Positions 8,103-17,886 of a stretch of DNA of 53,158 nt are shown in pieces. The position numbers and the translations under genes were made by a program. The first letter of the stretch is position 1, and every line of letters begins with the position of its first letter. The stretch is taken from positions 1 to 53,158 of the forward strand of contig NZ_RRYH01000035.1 in NCBI RefSeq assembly GCF_004010155.1, written 5' to 3'. The notes under the pieces are model-generated. The model had not been told where the DNA came from. It was given only the letters and a program-made list of their open reading frames with translations, and ran no database searches. The stretch comes from Solirhodobacter olei (lineage in GTDB: Bacteria > Pseudomonadota > Alphaproteobacteria > Rhodobacterales > Rhodobacteraceae).

Positions 8103-9659
8103 ATGAAAGCATCACCAATCGGCTCATGCCTACTTGGTCTGGCGGCGGGGGTCGCAATGAGCGTGAGCCCGCTCGCGTTTTCCGCCGCGAGCGCCCAGGA
8201 CACGCCAGTGCGTGGCGGCAACCTTGTCATGCTCCGGGCGGAGCAACTTCGCACGCTCCTTCCCTCGCAGCCGACCGACAATGCCTCTATCTGGGTCATT
8301 GAAGAGGTCTTCGACACGCTCCTCTTGCCTAAGGCGGACGGAACAGGGGTGGTTCCCGATCTGGCGACCTCGTGGACGCAATCCTCCAACGGGCTCGAAT
8401 GGACCTTCCATCTGCGCCACGGCGTGACCTTCACCAACGGCCAGCCGTTGACCTCGAAGGATGTGAAATTCTCAATCGAGCAGACTGCAAAGCCCTCCAG
8501 CCCCTTCGCCTTCATCGATGCCTCGATCGCCAAGATCACAACGCCCGATCCCTATACGGTCGTGATAACAACGAAGAAACCCTTCGCGCCGCTGCCCTCC
8601 GACATGGCAATCTTCGCCAACTCGATCGTGCCCTATAACTATGCCGGCATGAAGCCTGCGGACTTTGCAAAGCATCCGATTGGCAGCGGGCCGTTCATGC
8701 TGAAAAGCTGGACGCCGGGCGTGGAGGCGACTTTCGATCGCAATCCGCACTATTGGCGCAAAGGCCTGCCCTATCTGAATTCGATCACCTTCAAAACCGT
8801 GGCCGACAGCAACACGCGGGCCAATGAAGTGCAGGGTGGTCAGGCTCAGATCGACGAGTTTCCCGCATATTCCAGCATCTCGGCACTACAGAACTCGGGC
8901 GGGTCTGTGAAGGTCGGCACCTTCCCCTCCAGCCGGGTCGACTTCCTGTCGATCAATAACACTAAGAAGCCTTTCGACAACGTCGACGTGCGCCGGGCCA
9001 TCGCCTCGGCGATCAACAAGAATACGCTGGTGAAGGTGGTGCTGTTCGGCCATGGCACGCCGGCCGGCGCCTACATGTCGCCAAGCTCCTGGTCCTTCGA
9101 CAAGAGCATCAAGGGCTATCCCTACGACATGAAGGCGGCCAAGGCGTATCTGAAGAAATCGCCAGTGCCGAACGGTTTCTCCGGCACGATCATGGTGGCC
9201 AGCGGGAACTCCGACCAGCAGACCATGGCGCAGATCATCCAGGCCTCGGTGGCCAAGCTCGGCATCAAGCTGACGATCCAGACGCTCGATCCCTCGGCGG
9301 CCTATGAGGCGCTGCAGAACGGCAATTACGAGATCGGCTTCGGATACGATACGACTGATATCGTCGACCCCGACGAGATCATCCGTTTCGTCGGCTCGTA
9401 CGAAGGCGGGTCGCACTCGCTTTATTCCTTCTACAAGAACAAGCAGATCGACGAGTGGATCAACAAGGCGGCGATGCTGAACGACCAAGCAGCACGGCAG
9501 AAGCTCTACTTCAAGGTAGAGGAGCAGTGGAACAAGGATTCCCCCGACGTGCCGCTGTTCTACACGCCGGAAGTCTATGCCTATTCGGGTAATGTCCACG
9601 GCTTCCATCCTTTCGTGACCGGCAATTACGGGCTGGTCAACGTCTGGATGTCGAAGTGA
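8103..9659 (+). CDS. dipeptide-type ABC importer, substrate-binding protein
   Basis: A 518-residue periplasmic binding protein of family 5 (DppA/OppA/NikA type). ATG 8103 is chosen over the in-frame upstream starts because it is preceded by CAGGGAG and begins a typical signal peptide: Met-Lys, a hydrophobic core LLGLAAGVAMS, and a cleavage site after SAASA. The mature protein shows family-5 landmarks: ATSWTQSSNGLEWTFHLRHGVTFTNGQPLTSKDVKFS and HPIGSGPFMLKSW. It captures peptide-like ligands and delivers them to the permeases encoded immediately downstream. The surrounding D-peptidases suggest D-residue-containing peptides as ligands. A strong hairpin follows the stop codon. Confidence 0.93.
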   Translation: MKASPIGSCLLGLAAGVAMSVSPLAFSAASAQDTPVRGGNLVMLRAEQLRTLLPSQPTDNASIWVIEEVFDTLLLPKADGTGVVPDLATSWTQSSNGLEWTFHLRHGVTFTNGQPLTSKDVKFSIEQTAKPSSPFAFIDASIAKITTPDPYTVVITTKKPFAPLPSDMAIFANSIVPYNYAGMKPADFAKHPIGSGPFMLKSWTPGVEATFDRNPHYWRKGLPYLNSITFKTVADSNTRANEVQGGQAQIDEFPAYSSISALQNSGGSVKVGTFPSSRVDFLSINNTKKPFDNVDVRRAIASAINKNTLVKVVLFGHGTPAGAYMSPSSWSFDKSIKGYPYDMKAAKAYLKKSPVPNGFSGTIMVASGNSDQQTMAQIIQASVAKLGIKLTIQTLDPSAAYEALQNGNYEIGFGYDTTDIVDPDEIIRFVGSYEGGSHSLYSFYKNKQIDEWINKAAMLNDQAARQKLYFKVEEQWNKDSPDVPLFYTPEVYAYSGNVHGFHPFVTGNYGLVNVWMSK

Positions 9660-9669
9660 TCCTGTGATC

Positions 9670-9708
9670 CGGGCGGGGTCTGGCGGCGGTGCCGCCGGGC
9701 CTTGCCCG
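9670..9708 (+). promoter_or_regulatory. intercistronic hairpin after the binding-protein gene
   Basis: An outer stem CGGGC (9670-9674)/GCCCG (9704-9708) encloses an inner stem GGCGGC (9682-9687)/GCCGCC (9691-9696). There is no T-run. Such hairpins after binding-protein genes commonly stabilise the upstream mRNA and lower downstream expression. Confidence 0.5.
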
Positions 9709-9734
9709 TCCACCGGTCTCCTCAGGAAGGACTG

Positions 9735-10670
9735 ATGCTGAGATTTCTCACAAGGCGCATGCTGCTTCTCGTTCCCGTGGTCCTCGGAGTTGCTACGCTG
9801 ACCTTCATGCTGATGCATATGGCGCCTGGCGACCCGGCGCGAACCTATCTCGGCGATCGCGCCAACCCCGCTGCGATTGCCGCCCTGCGCCACGAATGGG
9901 GGCTCGATCAACCGCTCTGGCGCCAGTATCTTAACTTCATGGGCGGCCTGGCTGTCGGTGACCTCGGGCGGTCGATGTTCTTTCACGACCGGATTATCAC
10001 CCTTCTCGCGATCCGGCTGCCGCCGACGCTCTGGCTCATGGCGATGGCGACGCTGTTCAGCATTGTGATCTCGGTCCCGCTCGCAACTTGGATGGCGGTG
10101 AGCCGGGGCGGAGCAGTCGATGCCGGGGTGCGCAGCTTCAATGCCATAGCGCAGGGCACGCCGCTATTCTTCACTGGTGCGGTACTGATTGCGATTTTCA
10201 GTCTCAATCTGCACTGGTTCCCCGTCGCGGGATACGGAAATACCGTTTCGCAGCATATCGCTTCGCTCATCCTGCCCTCACTCTCGGTGGCGCTGGTGAT
10301 CGTACCGTTCCTTATCCGGGGATTGCGCGGTGCCCTGATGGACGCGCTGAACAGCGAATACGTGAATTTTGCGAAGGCGAAGGGGCTCAATCGCAGGGCG
10401 ATTTGGATCAATTATGCATTGAAGAATGCATCCATTACCGGGATCTCCATTCTCGGCATACAGGTCGGGTATTTGGCCGGGGGGTCTCTTGTGATCGAAA
10501 ATGTGTTTGCAATCCCCGGAATGGGAACCTTCCTGATGAAAGGGATTCTGAACCGTGATTTCCCTGTCGTGCAGGCGAGCGCCTTAGTGTTCGCGCTTCT
10601 GGTGATCTTCATCTATCTGTTGACGGATATCGCTTATGGGCTGTTCGATCCGCGGGTGAGGCTGAAATGA
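9735..10670 (+). CDS. dipeptide-type ABC importer, permease 1 (DppB-like)
   Basis: A 311-residue inner-membrane permease. It has the DppB/OppB N-terminal segment MLRFLTRRMLLLVPVVLGVATLTFMLMHMAPGDP, multiple hydrophobic helices, and the EAA-type cytoplasmic loop (EYVNFAKAKGLNRRAIWINYALKNA) that contacts the ATPases. The C-terminus (GLFDPRVRLK) is characteristic. ATG 9735 is selected because AGGAAGG lies at 9724-9730. It overlaps the next permease gene by four bases, so the two are translationally coupled. Confidence 0.93.
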   Translation: MLRFLTRRMLLLVPVVLGVATLTFMLMHMAPGDPARTYLGDRANPAAIAALRHEWGLDQPLWRQYLNFMGGLAVGDLGRSMFFHDRIITLLAIRLPPTLWLMAMATLFSIVISVPLATWMAVSRGGAVDAGVRSFNAIAQGTPLFFTGAVLIAIFSLNLHWFPVAGYGNTVSQHIASLILPSLSVALVIVPFLIRGLRGALMDALNSEYVNFAKAKGLNRRAIWINYALKNASITGISILGIQVGYLAGGSLVIENVFAIPGMGTFLMKGILNRDFPVVQASALVFALLVIFIYLLTDIAYGLFDPRVRLK

Positions 10671-11532
10671 CCGAGGCGTCCCAAATCACCGAACGCGTCG
10701 GGCCGATGATGCGCACCTCCCGCAGTGGACGGCGGCGCAACCAGCATCTGAATTTCGGGGTGGCGATCGTCGGCATCGTCGTCATGATGGCGATCTTCGC
10801 GCCACTGCTTACGCGCTACAGCCCGATCGATCAGGATTTCTCTGCCACGCTGCAAGGGCCGAGTTGGACCCATCTCCTCGGCACCGACAACCTCGGCCGC
10901 GATCTGTGGAGCCGTATCCTCTATGGTGGGCGGATCGACCTGTTCCTGGCCACCGTCGCCGTGGCCGCGCCGCTCGTTATCGGCACGGCGGTCGGGGCCC
11001 TCAGCGGCTATTTCGGCGGCTGGTTCGACGTCATCGTGATGCGGATCGCCGATATTGTGGTGGCCTTTCCCTTCTACGTCCTCGTCATCAGCTTGGTCTT
11101 CATCTTCGGCAACGGCGTGGGCAGCATCTTCGCCGCAATTTCCATTGTCTCTTGGGTCGCCTATGCCCGTATCGTTCGGGCTGAGGCCCTGGTGATCCGC
11201 TCGACCGACTTCATGGATGCGCTCCGCGTTGGCGGCATCGGCACCGTGCGCATCGTGTTCCGCCACCTCGTGCCCAACGTCGTGAGTCAGGCCATCGTCT
11301 ATGCGATGAGCGACATCGTGGCCAACATCGGGGTGATCGTCACGCTAAGCTATTTCGGCATGGGTATCGTGCCGCCGACGCCGGACTGGGGCAGCATGAT
11401 GGCGGACGGCCAGCCCTTCTTTGTGGGCGGTTATTACGGCTTGATGGTCATCCCGGCGCTCGCCGTCATCGTCACGAGCTTCGGCCTCTCGCTGATTGGC
11501 GATGGCCTTGCCAATGTGCTCAGGGTGAAGAG

Positions 11533-11536
<4 letters not shown>
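10667..11536 (+). CDS. dipeptide-type ABC importer, permease 2 (DppC-like)
   Basis: A 289-residue inner-membrane permease. The DppC/OppC pattern is complete: an N-terminal cytoplasmic tail, a first helix (VAIVGIVVMMAIFAPLL), the periplasmic segment LLGTDNLGRDLWSRILYGGRIDL, the EAA loop near residues 180-200, and the conserved PDWGSMM plus the GDGL ending. It pairs with the upstream DppB-like protein. Overlaps of four bases at both ends (ATGA) place it firmly inside the operon. Confidence 0.93.
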
Positions 11537-12518
<982 letters not shown>

Positions 12519-12522
<4 letters not shown>

Positions 12523-13289
12523 GCGGCTCGGAGCTCGTCGCGGAGAAGATCTCCGTCACCTTTGCCACGCGGCGGCACGATCCCGGTCACCGCGCCCTGA
12601 CCGATGTGAGCTTGCGCGTCGGCAAGGGTGAGATTGTCGGCCTTGTCGGCGAATCCGGCTCTGGCAAGTCCACCCTCGGCCGGGTGATTGTGGGGCTGCA
12701 GGAGAGCTACACCGGCAGCGTCCGCTTCGACGGCGAGACGCTCGCCCACCGGCGCACCATCGCGCAGCGCCGGGCGATCCAGATGGTCTTCCAGGACCCC
12801 TACGCCTCGCTCGATCCCCAGATGACGGTCTGGCAGATGCTCGAGGAGTTGCTTGTCGTCCACCGCATCGGTGGCACGCGAGAGGCGCGGCGCGAGCGCT
12901 GCGGGGAGCTGATGCGCCTCGTCCACATGCCGGCGGGCCTGCTCGACGTCCGCCCGGCCGGCATGTCTGGTGGGCAGCGCCAGCGGGTGGCGATCGCACG
13001 CGCGCTTGCAGTCGATCCCAGGCTTGTCGTGGCGGACGAGGCGACATCGGCACTCGACGTCTCGGTGCAAGCCGGCATCATCAATCTCTTCGCCGACCTG
13101 CGCGACAAGATTGGCCTGTCGATCCTGTTCATCTCCCACAACCTCGCCGTTGTCCGTTCGCTCTGCGACCGGGTGGCAGTCATCTGTCAAGGCGAGATCG
13201 TGGAGGTGGCCGCTACCCAGGCCATCTTCGACGCCCCGCAACACGACTACACGCGGCAGCTCCTAGCTGCTGCGCCCGATCTGCCATAG
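12519..13289 (+). CDS. dipeptide-type ABC importer, ATP-binding protein 2 (DppF-like, short)
   Basis: A 256-residue cytoplasmic ATPase with Walker [11 protein letters not shown]-loop FQDPYASLDP (typical of DppF/OppF), signature MSGGQRQRVAIARAL, Walker B LVVADEATSALD and switch His in FISHNLAVV. It ends soon after HDYTRQLLAAAPDLP and so lacks the roughly 60-residue C-terminal extension of most DppF proteins. That extension is dispensable for nucleotide binding, so the gene looks functional. Last subunit gene of the importer; the peptidase genes follow 30 bp later. Confidence 0.92.
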
Positions 13290-13319
13290 CGCCACGAGAG
13301 CCGCAGCGAAGAGGACCCG

Positions 13320-14759
13320 ATGCCATCAGCGAGCACCCGCGCCGATTTCGACGAGATGAAATCCGAGATTTCCGCTTTCTTCGAGGCGCGGGTGCGCGAG
13401 GGCCGGACCCCCGGCACCTTCTTCACGGTTTTCGATGGAGACGGGGTGTTGTTCGAGGGCGGCTTCGGTTGTCGCACCCTCGACGGGCCGGCGCCCGACC
13501 GGCAAACGCGGTTCCGAATCGCCTCCTGCACCAAGAGTTTCACGATCGCCGCCCTCCTCACTCTGCGCGACGCAGGCAGGCTCGTTCTCGACGAGCCGGT
13601 CACCACCTTCGTGCCGGCTTTGCGCGCCACGCTGCCGACCGGTTCCCCGGTCGCACCGACGCTCAGGATGCTTATGTCGATGGCAGGGGGCCTACCGACC
13701 GACGACCCATGGGCAGACCGGCAGGAGTCGCTCTCTCGCGAAGCCTTCCTCGCCATCCTGACGAAGGGAGTACGCTTCTCCACCGTGCCAGGTAGCAGGT
13801 TCGAATATTCCAACCTCGGCTTCGCGCTTCTCGGCCAGGTGATCGAGGAGGTCACCGGCCAGACCTTCCCGGATTTCGTGGCCGAGACGCTCCTGCGCCC
13901 GCTCGGCCTCGGGATGACGACATTCGATTATACCACCGTGCCGAAAGAGCAGATGGCCACCGGCTACCGTCCTGTGGGCGGCGACTGGCTGGCCCTGCAG
14001 CTGAGCGAGCCAGGTGCCTTCTCCAGCATCGGCGGGGTGATCTCCACCGGCGCGGATCTCGCGAAATGGGCCGCTTGGCTCTTCGAGGCGTTCCGCGACG
14101 ATGTGCCCGAGCGCGGCCCACTCTCGGCGGCGAGCCGGCGCGAGATGCAGCGGGTGCATTGCCCGATCGCTCCTGAGCCGGGGGAGGGCCTGCTATTGAA
14201 GGGCTACGGCTTCGGCCTGATGGCCGAGACGGACGCCCGCCACGGGCTGACTGTCCACCATTCGGGCGGTTATCCCGGCTTCAGCTCGCATATGCGCTGG
14301 AGCCCGGAGGCGCAGATCGGCATCGTCGGATTCGAAAATGCGACCTATTCCGGCGCCTGGAAGCCGGTTGCCGCTGGGCTCCGGCGTATTCTTGACCGGT
14401 TGCACCCGGACGCACCGACGCCCGAGCCGCCGGAGGAGATCGTCGTCCTCGGCCGCAAGCTGGTCTGGCTGGTTGCGAACTGGGACGAAAGCGTGCTCGC
14501 ACAACTCTGCCTCGAAAACGTCGCGATGGACCGCCCCTTCGCCGAGCGTGGCGCGGAACTTGCCGGACTCGTCGCAAAGGTCGGCTCGCCTGATGCCGGT
14601 CACATCGAGATCCGACCGGCCGACACGGGGATGTTCGGCCGCTTCGAGGTCCGGATGCCGTGCCGCACCGGAGTGATCACGGCCACCGTCTGGCTCGGTC
14701 CGCCGGAACCAGCACGCATCCAGATGCTCGCCTTCCGGGTCGAGGCGACCGATCCGTGA
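13320..14759 (+). CDS. beta-lactamase-fold serine hydrolase (S12-type; candidate D-peptidase/esterase)
   Basis: A 479-residue serine hydrolase of the class C beta-lactamase/D-aminopeptidase/EstB clan. The triad of motifs is intact: SxxK at 69-72 (SCTK), YxN at 163-165 (YSN), and HxG at 314-316 (HSG, replacing KTG). HxG in place of KTG is usual in D-aminopeptidases (DAP) and esterases rather than true beta-lactamases. About 110 extra residues after the catalytic domain may form a DAP-like C-terminal domain. There is no signal peptide, so it acts on imported substrate. Position between a peptide importer and an M55 D-aminopeptidase supports hydrolysis of D-amino-acid peptides or amides. Substrate is inferred. 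Confidence 0.85.
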   Translation: MPSASTRADFDEMKSEISAFFEARVREGRTPGTFFTVFDGDGVLFEGGFGCRTLDGPAPDRQTRFRIASCTKSFTIAALLTLRDAGRLVLDEPVTTFVPALRATLPTGSPVAPTLRMLMSMAGGLPTDDPWADRQESLSREAFLAILTKGVRFSTVPGSRFEYSNLGFALLGQVIEEVTGQTFPDFVAETLLRPLGLGMTTFDYTTVPKEQMATGYRPVGGDWLALQLSEPGAFSSIGGVISTGADLAKWAAWLFEAFRDDVPERGPLSAASRREMQRVHCPIAPEPGEGLLLKGYGFGLMAETDARHGLTVHHSGGYPGFSSHMRWSPEAQIGIVGFENATYSGAWKPVAAGLRRILDRLHPDAPTPEPPEEIVVLGRKLVWLVANWDESVLAQLCLENVAMDRPFAERGAELAGLVAKVGSPDAGHIEIRPADTGMFGRFEVRMPCRTGVITATVWLGPPEPARIQMLAFRVEATDP

Positions 14760-14816
14760 TCGGCAGAGACGACAATCGTTTCCGGGGCCCACCGTCCGGA
14801 GCAGAGGGAGCGTAAG

Positions 14817-15635
14817 ATGAAGGTCTATATCTGTGTTGACATCGAAGGCGTGGCCGGCGTGGTCAATCCCCAACAGGGGATGCCCGGCAACCCGGAATAC
14901 GAACGCGCCCGCCGCCTGATGACGGAGGAGGCCAACGCCGCCATCGAAGGCGCGCTGGCCGCCGGAGCTGAAACCGTCGTCGTCAACGACGCTCACGGGC
15001 CAATGACGAATCTCGTGCCGGAGATGCTCCGGCCCGAGGCGTCCTTTATCATCGGCAGGCCCAAGCCCTTCAACATGTTCTCCGGCCTCACACCGAAGTT
15101 CGACGCGGTGTTCTGCGTCGGCCATCATGCAAGCGCCTCCGGCTTCGGCGTGCTCGCCCACACTACCAACGGCTTCGCCTTCCGCACGGTCAGCATCGAC
15201 GGCCAGCGGCTGGGCGAGCCCGGGATCTACGGCGCCTATGCGGGTGAGATGGGCGTGCCTGTTGTGCTCGTCACCGGCGACGATCGCTGTGCCGCCGAGA
15301 ACCGGCCTTTCTTCCCCGATGCGGGCTTCGTCGTAGTCAAGACAGCACTGGCCAACCGCGCTGCACAGGCAATCTCGGTACAGGCGGCACGCGACGCGAT
15401 ACGCGCTGGGGCCGAGGCGGCGCTCGGCGCGGAGAAGCGGCAAGCCCCTTTCGTGATCGAAAGGCCGCGTATGGTCGAGTTCACGCTGACGCATCCGTCG
15501 CTCGCCGATCTGGTTGAGGCGTTGCCCCCGGCCGAGCGGACGGATGCCGTAACGGTCCGCTTCGCGATCTCCACGGTCGCCGAGGCAATCGGCTGGATGA
15601 ACGCGATCTCCGCCATGTCAGCGGTCTTGCGCTGA
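14817..15635 (+). CDS. M55-family D-aminopeptidase (DppA-like), copy 2
   Basis: A 272-residue zinc D-aminopeptidase of the DppA family with the canonical residues at canonical positions: CVDIEGVAG with Asp8/Glu10, NDAH with His60, GHHASA with His104, AHTTNG with His115, and GEPGIYGAYAGEMG with Glu134. It lacks a signal peptide. It probably removes N-terminal D-residues from imported dipeptides in a decameric self-compartmentalised assembly, as known for the family. Preceded by a GAGGGAG ribosome site. It is closer to the Bacillus DppA pattern than copy 1 at 6923, so the locus has two specificities at its two ends. Confidence 0.92.
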   Translation: MKVYICVDIEGVAGVVNPQQGMPGNPEYERARRLMTEEANAAIEGALAAGAETVVVNDAHGPMTNLVPEMLRPEASFIIGRPKPFNMFSGLTPKFDAVFCVGHHASASGFGVLAHTTNGFAFRTVSIDGQRLGEPGIYGAYAGEMGVPVVLVTGDDRCAAENRPFFPDAGFVVVKTALANRAAQAISVQAARDAIRAGAEAALGAEKRQAPFVIERPRMVEFTLTHPSLADLVEALPPAERTDAVTVRFAISTVAEAIGWMNAISAMSAVLR

Positions 15636-15791
15636 GGCCACGCGGGGCGAGGGGATCGATTACGCCGCTTGAACAACGGCTCCGCATGATCCAGAACCCG
15701 GAGACTGGGACAAAAGGGGACCAGACCTGCCGCCACCCGCGGTTTGCATTATCCCGGAGACTCGTAGGAACCGTATCAGAGAACTTTGACG

Positions 15792-16436
15792 ATGGACCTC
15801 TCAGGTAACCAGATTGGCGAGCGCATAAAGCATCTGCGCAAGGAGCGGGGCTGGACGCTGAAGGAGCTCAGCGGCCGGGCGCAGGTCTCGACGGCGACGC
15901 TGTCGAAGATCGAGAACGCCCAGGTTGCTGCGACCTTCGACACGCTGGTCAAGGTAGCCCAGGGCCTGAACGTCACCTTCGATAGCATGCTGATGGATGT
16001 CGGCGCCTCGCGCGCAGGTGGACGGCTGGTCGTCACCGGCCCCGGCGACACGGTCCATTTCGCCACCAGCATGTATGACTACGAGGTGCATTCCGGCGAG
16101 CTGCGACGCAAGCGAATGATTCCGCTCATCATGAGGATCAAGGCCCGCTCGCTCGAGGACATCACCAATTGGAGCTCGCATGCCGGTGAGGAGTTCATCT
16201 TCATCATGAAGGGGACGGTCCGGCTCTACACCGAGTTCTACAGCCCGGTAGAGCTCAAGGTCGGCGAAAGCGCCTATATCGACAGCGAGATGGAACATGC
16301 CTTCGTTAGCATCGGCGAGGGGGAGGCCGAGATCATCTCGATCTGCCTCAGTACGCAGACGACGCAGGCCTTTTTCGCGGCCGCCGGCATGTATGAGACG
16401 AGCGACCCACCGGACCGGTCCCCGCCGTCCAAATAG
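15792..16436 (+). CDS. XRE-family regulator with C-terminal cupin domain
   Basis: A 214-residue regulator. The N-terminal HTH_3 domain (residues about 6-62) includes RIKHLRKERGWTLKELSGRAQVSTATLSKIEN. A linker follows, then a C-terminal cupin_2 domain at about 110-190 (SHAGEEFIFIMKGTVRLYTEFYSPVELKVGESAYIDSEMEHAF) that binds a small ligand. Members of this class often control amino-acid, polyamine or peptide catabolism. ATG 15792 is chosen; a TTG lies six bases upstream. It is encoded between two peptidases in the same direction, so it most likely regulates this locus in response to an imported peptide or D-amino acid. Confidence 0.9.
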   Translation: MDLSGNQIGERIKHLRKERGWTLKELSGRAQVSTATLSKIENAQVAATFDTLVKVAQGLNVTFDSMLMDVGASRAGGRLVVTGPGDTVHFATSMYDYEVHSGELRRKRMIPLIMRIKARSLEDITNWSSHAGEEFIFIMKGTVRLYTEFYSPVELKVGESAYIDSEMEHAFVSIGEGEAEIISICLSTQTTQAFFAAAGMYETSDPPDRSPPSK

Positions 16437-16466
16437 AGGGCTCGCGCCGGCGCAAAGGAGGCCAGC

Positions 16467-17576
16467 ATGACCCAGAAACCCCGTGCCCGCGCGCTCGGCC
16501 TGCCGTTCCGCGGAACGCCCGGGCCGTTCAACGCAATCACCGACGTGCCCGGCGTCCGCGTAGGCTTCACCACGCTCACCGATCCCGCGCGAAAGATGCG
16601 GACCGGGGTGACCGGGATCCTGCCGCGGCCCGATACCGGCCGGCCGAACCCGGTCTGGGCCGGGTTCCACGCGCTCAACGGCAACGGCGAGATGACCGGC
16701 GTCCACTGGATCAACGATGCCGGCTACTTCCTCGGCCCGGTGCTGATTACCAACACCCACGGAATCGGCGCCTGCCATCAAGGCGCGATCGAATGGATGA
16801 TCCGCACGTACGACACCTACTTCCGCGAGGAGCACGCTTGGGCGATGCCCGTCGTTGCAGAAACCTACGACGGCGTGCTGAACGACATCAACACGGCCCA
16901 TGTTTGCCCGGAGCACGCGGTGGCTGCGCTCGAGGCCGCTGCCTCTGGCCCGGTGGCCGAGGGTTCGGTGGGCGGCGGCAACGGAATGATCGCCTACGAG
17001 TTCAAGGCCGGCACCGGCACCGCCTCGCGCCGCGTGGAGATCGGGGGAGAGAGCTATACAGTCGCCGCGCTTGTCCAAGCCAATTTCGGCATCCGCGAAT
17101 GGTTCAACGTTCTCGGCGTCCCCGTCGGCCTAGAGATGCCGGTGAAACCCTTCCGCGGAGCGAAGGAGGAGGTGGGCTCGGTCATCGTGGTACTCGCCAC
17201 CGACGCGCCGCTGTCGGACACGCTCCTGCGCGGGCTTGCCAAGCGCGCGGGGATGGGGATCGCGCGAACGGGAACGCCGAGCGGCAACAGTTCCGGCGAC
17301 ATCTTCTTGGCCTTCTCGGTTGCCGACGAGATACCCACGCCGTCGAAGGCGGGCCATGTTATCACCCGCCACAGCCTGAACTGGGACGAGATGAACCCGA
17401 TCTATGAGGCCGCTGCCCAAGCGGTGGAGGAAAGCGTGATCAACTCAATCGTGCAAGGGGAGGATGTTCCTTGCATCAAGCCGGTCGGCGGCATCTGCCC
17501 AGGGATCGACACCGCGCGGCTCTGCGAGGTTATGGCGACCTACGGTCGCCCCGGCCGACCGCCGGTAGTGCGATAG
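16467..17576 (+). CDS. DmpA/BapA-type P1 (S58) aminopeptidase
   Basis: A 369-residue self-processing Ntn-type hydrolase of family S58 (L-aminopeptidase/D-esterase DmpA, beta-peptidyl aminopeptidase BapA). Landmarks are NAITDVPGVRVGFTT, GVHWINDAGYFLGPVLITNTHGIG, VGGGNGM, and the processing site TPSGNSSGDIFLAFS. Autocleavage before Ser275 (Asn274-Ser275) would expose the nucleophile. The family cleaves N-terminal residues from peptides, D-amino-acid amides/esters or beta-peptides. AAAGGAGG precedes the ATG. It is the last intact gene of the D-peptide operon; a LacI remnant begins at its stop codon. Confidence 0.9.
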   Translation: MTQKPRARALGLPFRGTPGPFNAITDVPGVRVGFTTLTDPARKMRTGVTGILPRPDTGRPNPVWAGFHALNGNGEMTGVHWINDAGYFLGPVLITNTHGIGACHQGAIEWMIRTYDTYFREEHAWAMPVVAETYDGVLNDINTAHVCPEHAVAALEAAASGPVAEGSVGGGNGMIAYEFKAGTGTASRRVEIGGESYTVAALVQANFGIREWFNVLGVPVGLEMPVKPFRGAKEEVGSVIVVLATDAPLSDTLLRGLAKRAGMGIARTGTPSGNSSGDIFLAFSVADEIPTPSKAGHVITRHSLNWDEMNPIYEAAAQAVEESVINSIVQGEDVPCIKPVGGICPGIDTARLCEVMATYGRPGRPPVVR

Positions 17577-17851
17577 GTAATGGCCGAGTCGAGACGTTTT
17601 CGGCAATTCGGGCGCTTGGAAAGTCCATTCCAGACGACGTTTCTCTCATTTCCTACTTCGACGCCGATTGGACGAGGGTAACCGCGCCGGAAGTCACCGT
17701 TGTGGACCAACCCATCTATGAGCTTGGCAAGAGCGCTGCTGACCTGGTCCTCGCACGGATTTCGGGGGGCGTTGACGAGCACCGGCGCCTCGTTGTCCCA
17801 ACCCGGCTGATCGAGCGTGGTTCAATTGGCGAAATCCACAAGAGGCTCTAA
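17576..17851 (+). pseudogene. LacI-family regulator, C-terminal remnant
   Basis: About 90 residues of the ligand-binding domain of a LacI/GalR regulator: SAIRALGKSIPDDVSLISYFDADWTRV, TVVDQPIYELGKSAADLVLARI, then VVPTRLIERGS. This is the end of a normal regulator of about 340 residues; the HTH domain and most of the sensor domain are absent, and no start codon fits. SYFDADW replaces the usual GFDDADW, another sign of drift. The fragment abuts the stop codon of the S58 peptidase gene, indicating an old deletion or recombination junction. Confidence 0.8.
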
Positions 17852-17886
17852 GAAACGCCGAGCCAAGCCAGTTCGGATGCAGACAT

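Noticed and set aside
10634-11266. Minus-strand frame of 210 codons over the DppC-like gene
   Set aside because: It is a His/Asp/Glu-rich shadow of a membrane-protein gene without any domain.
13320-14759. Antibiotic-resistance class C beta-lactamase
   Set aside because: There is no signal peptide, HxG replaces KTG, there is an extra C-terminal domain and the context is a peptide operon. A D-peptidase/esterase role is more likely.
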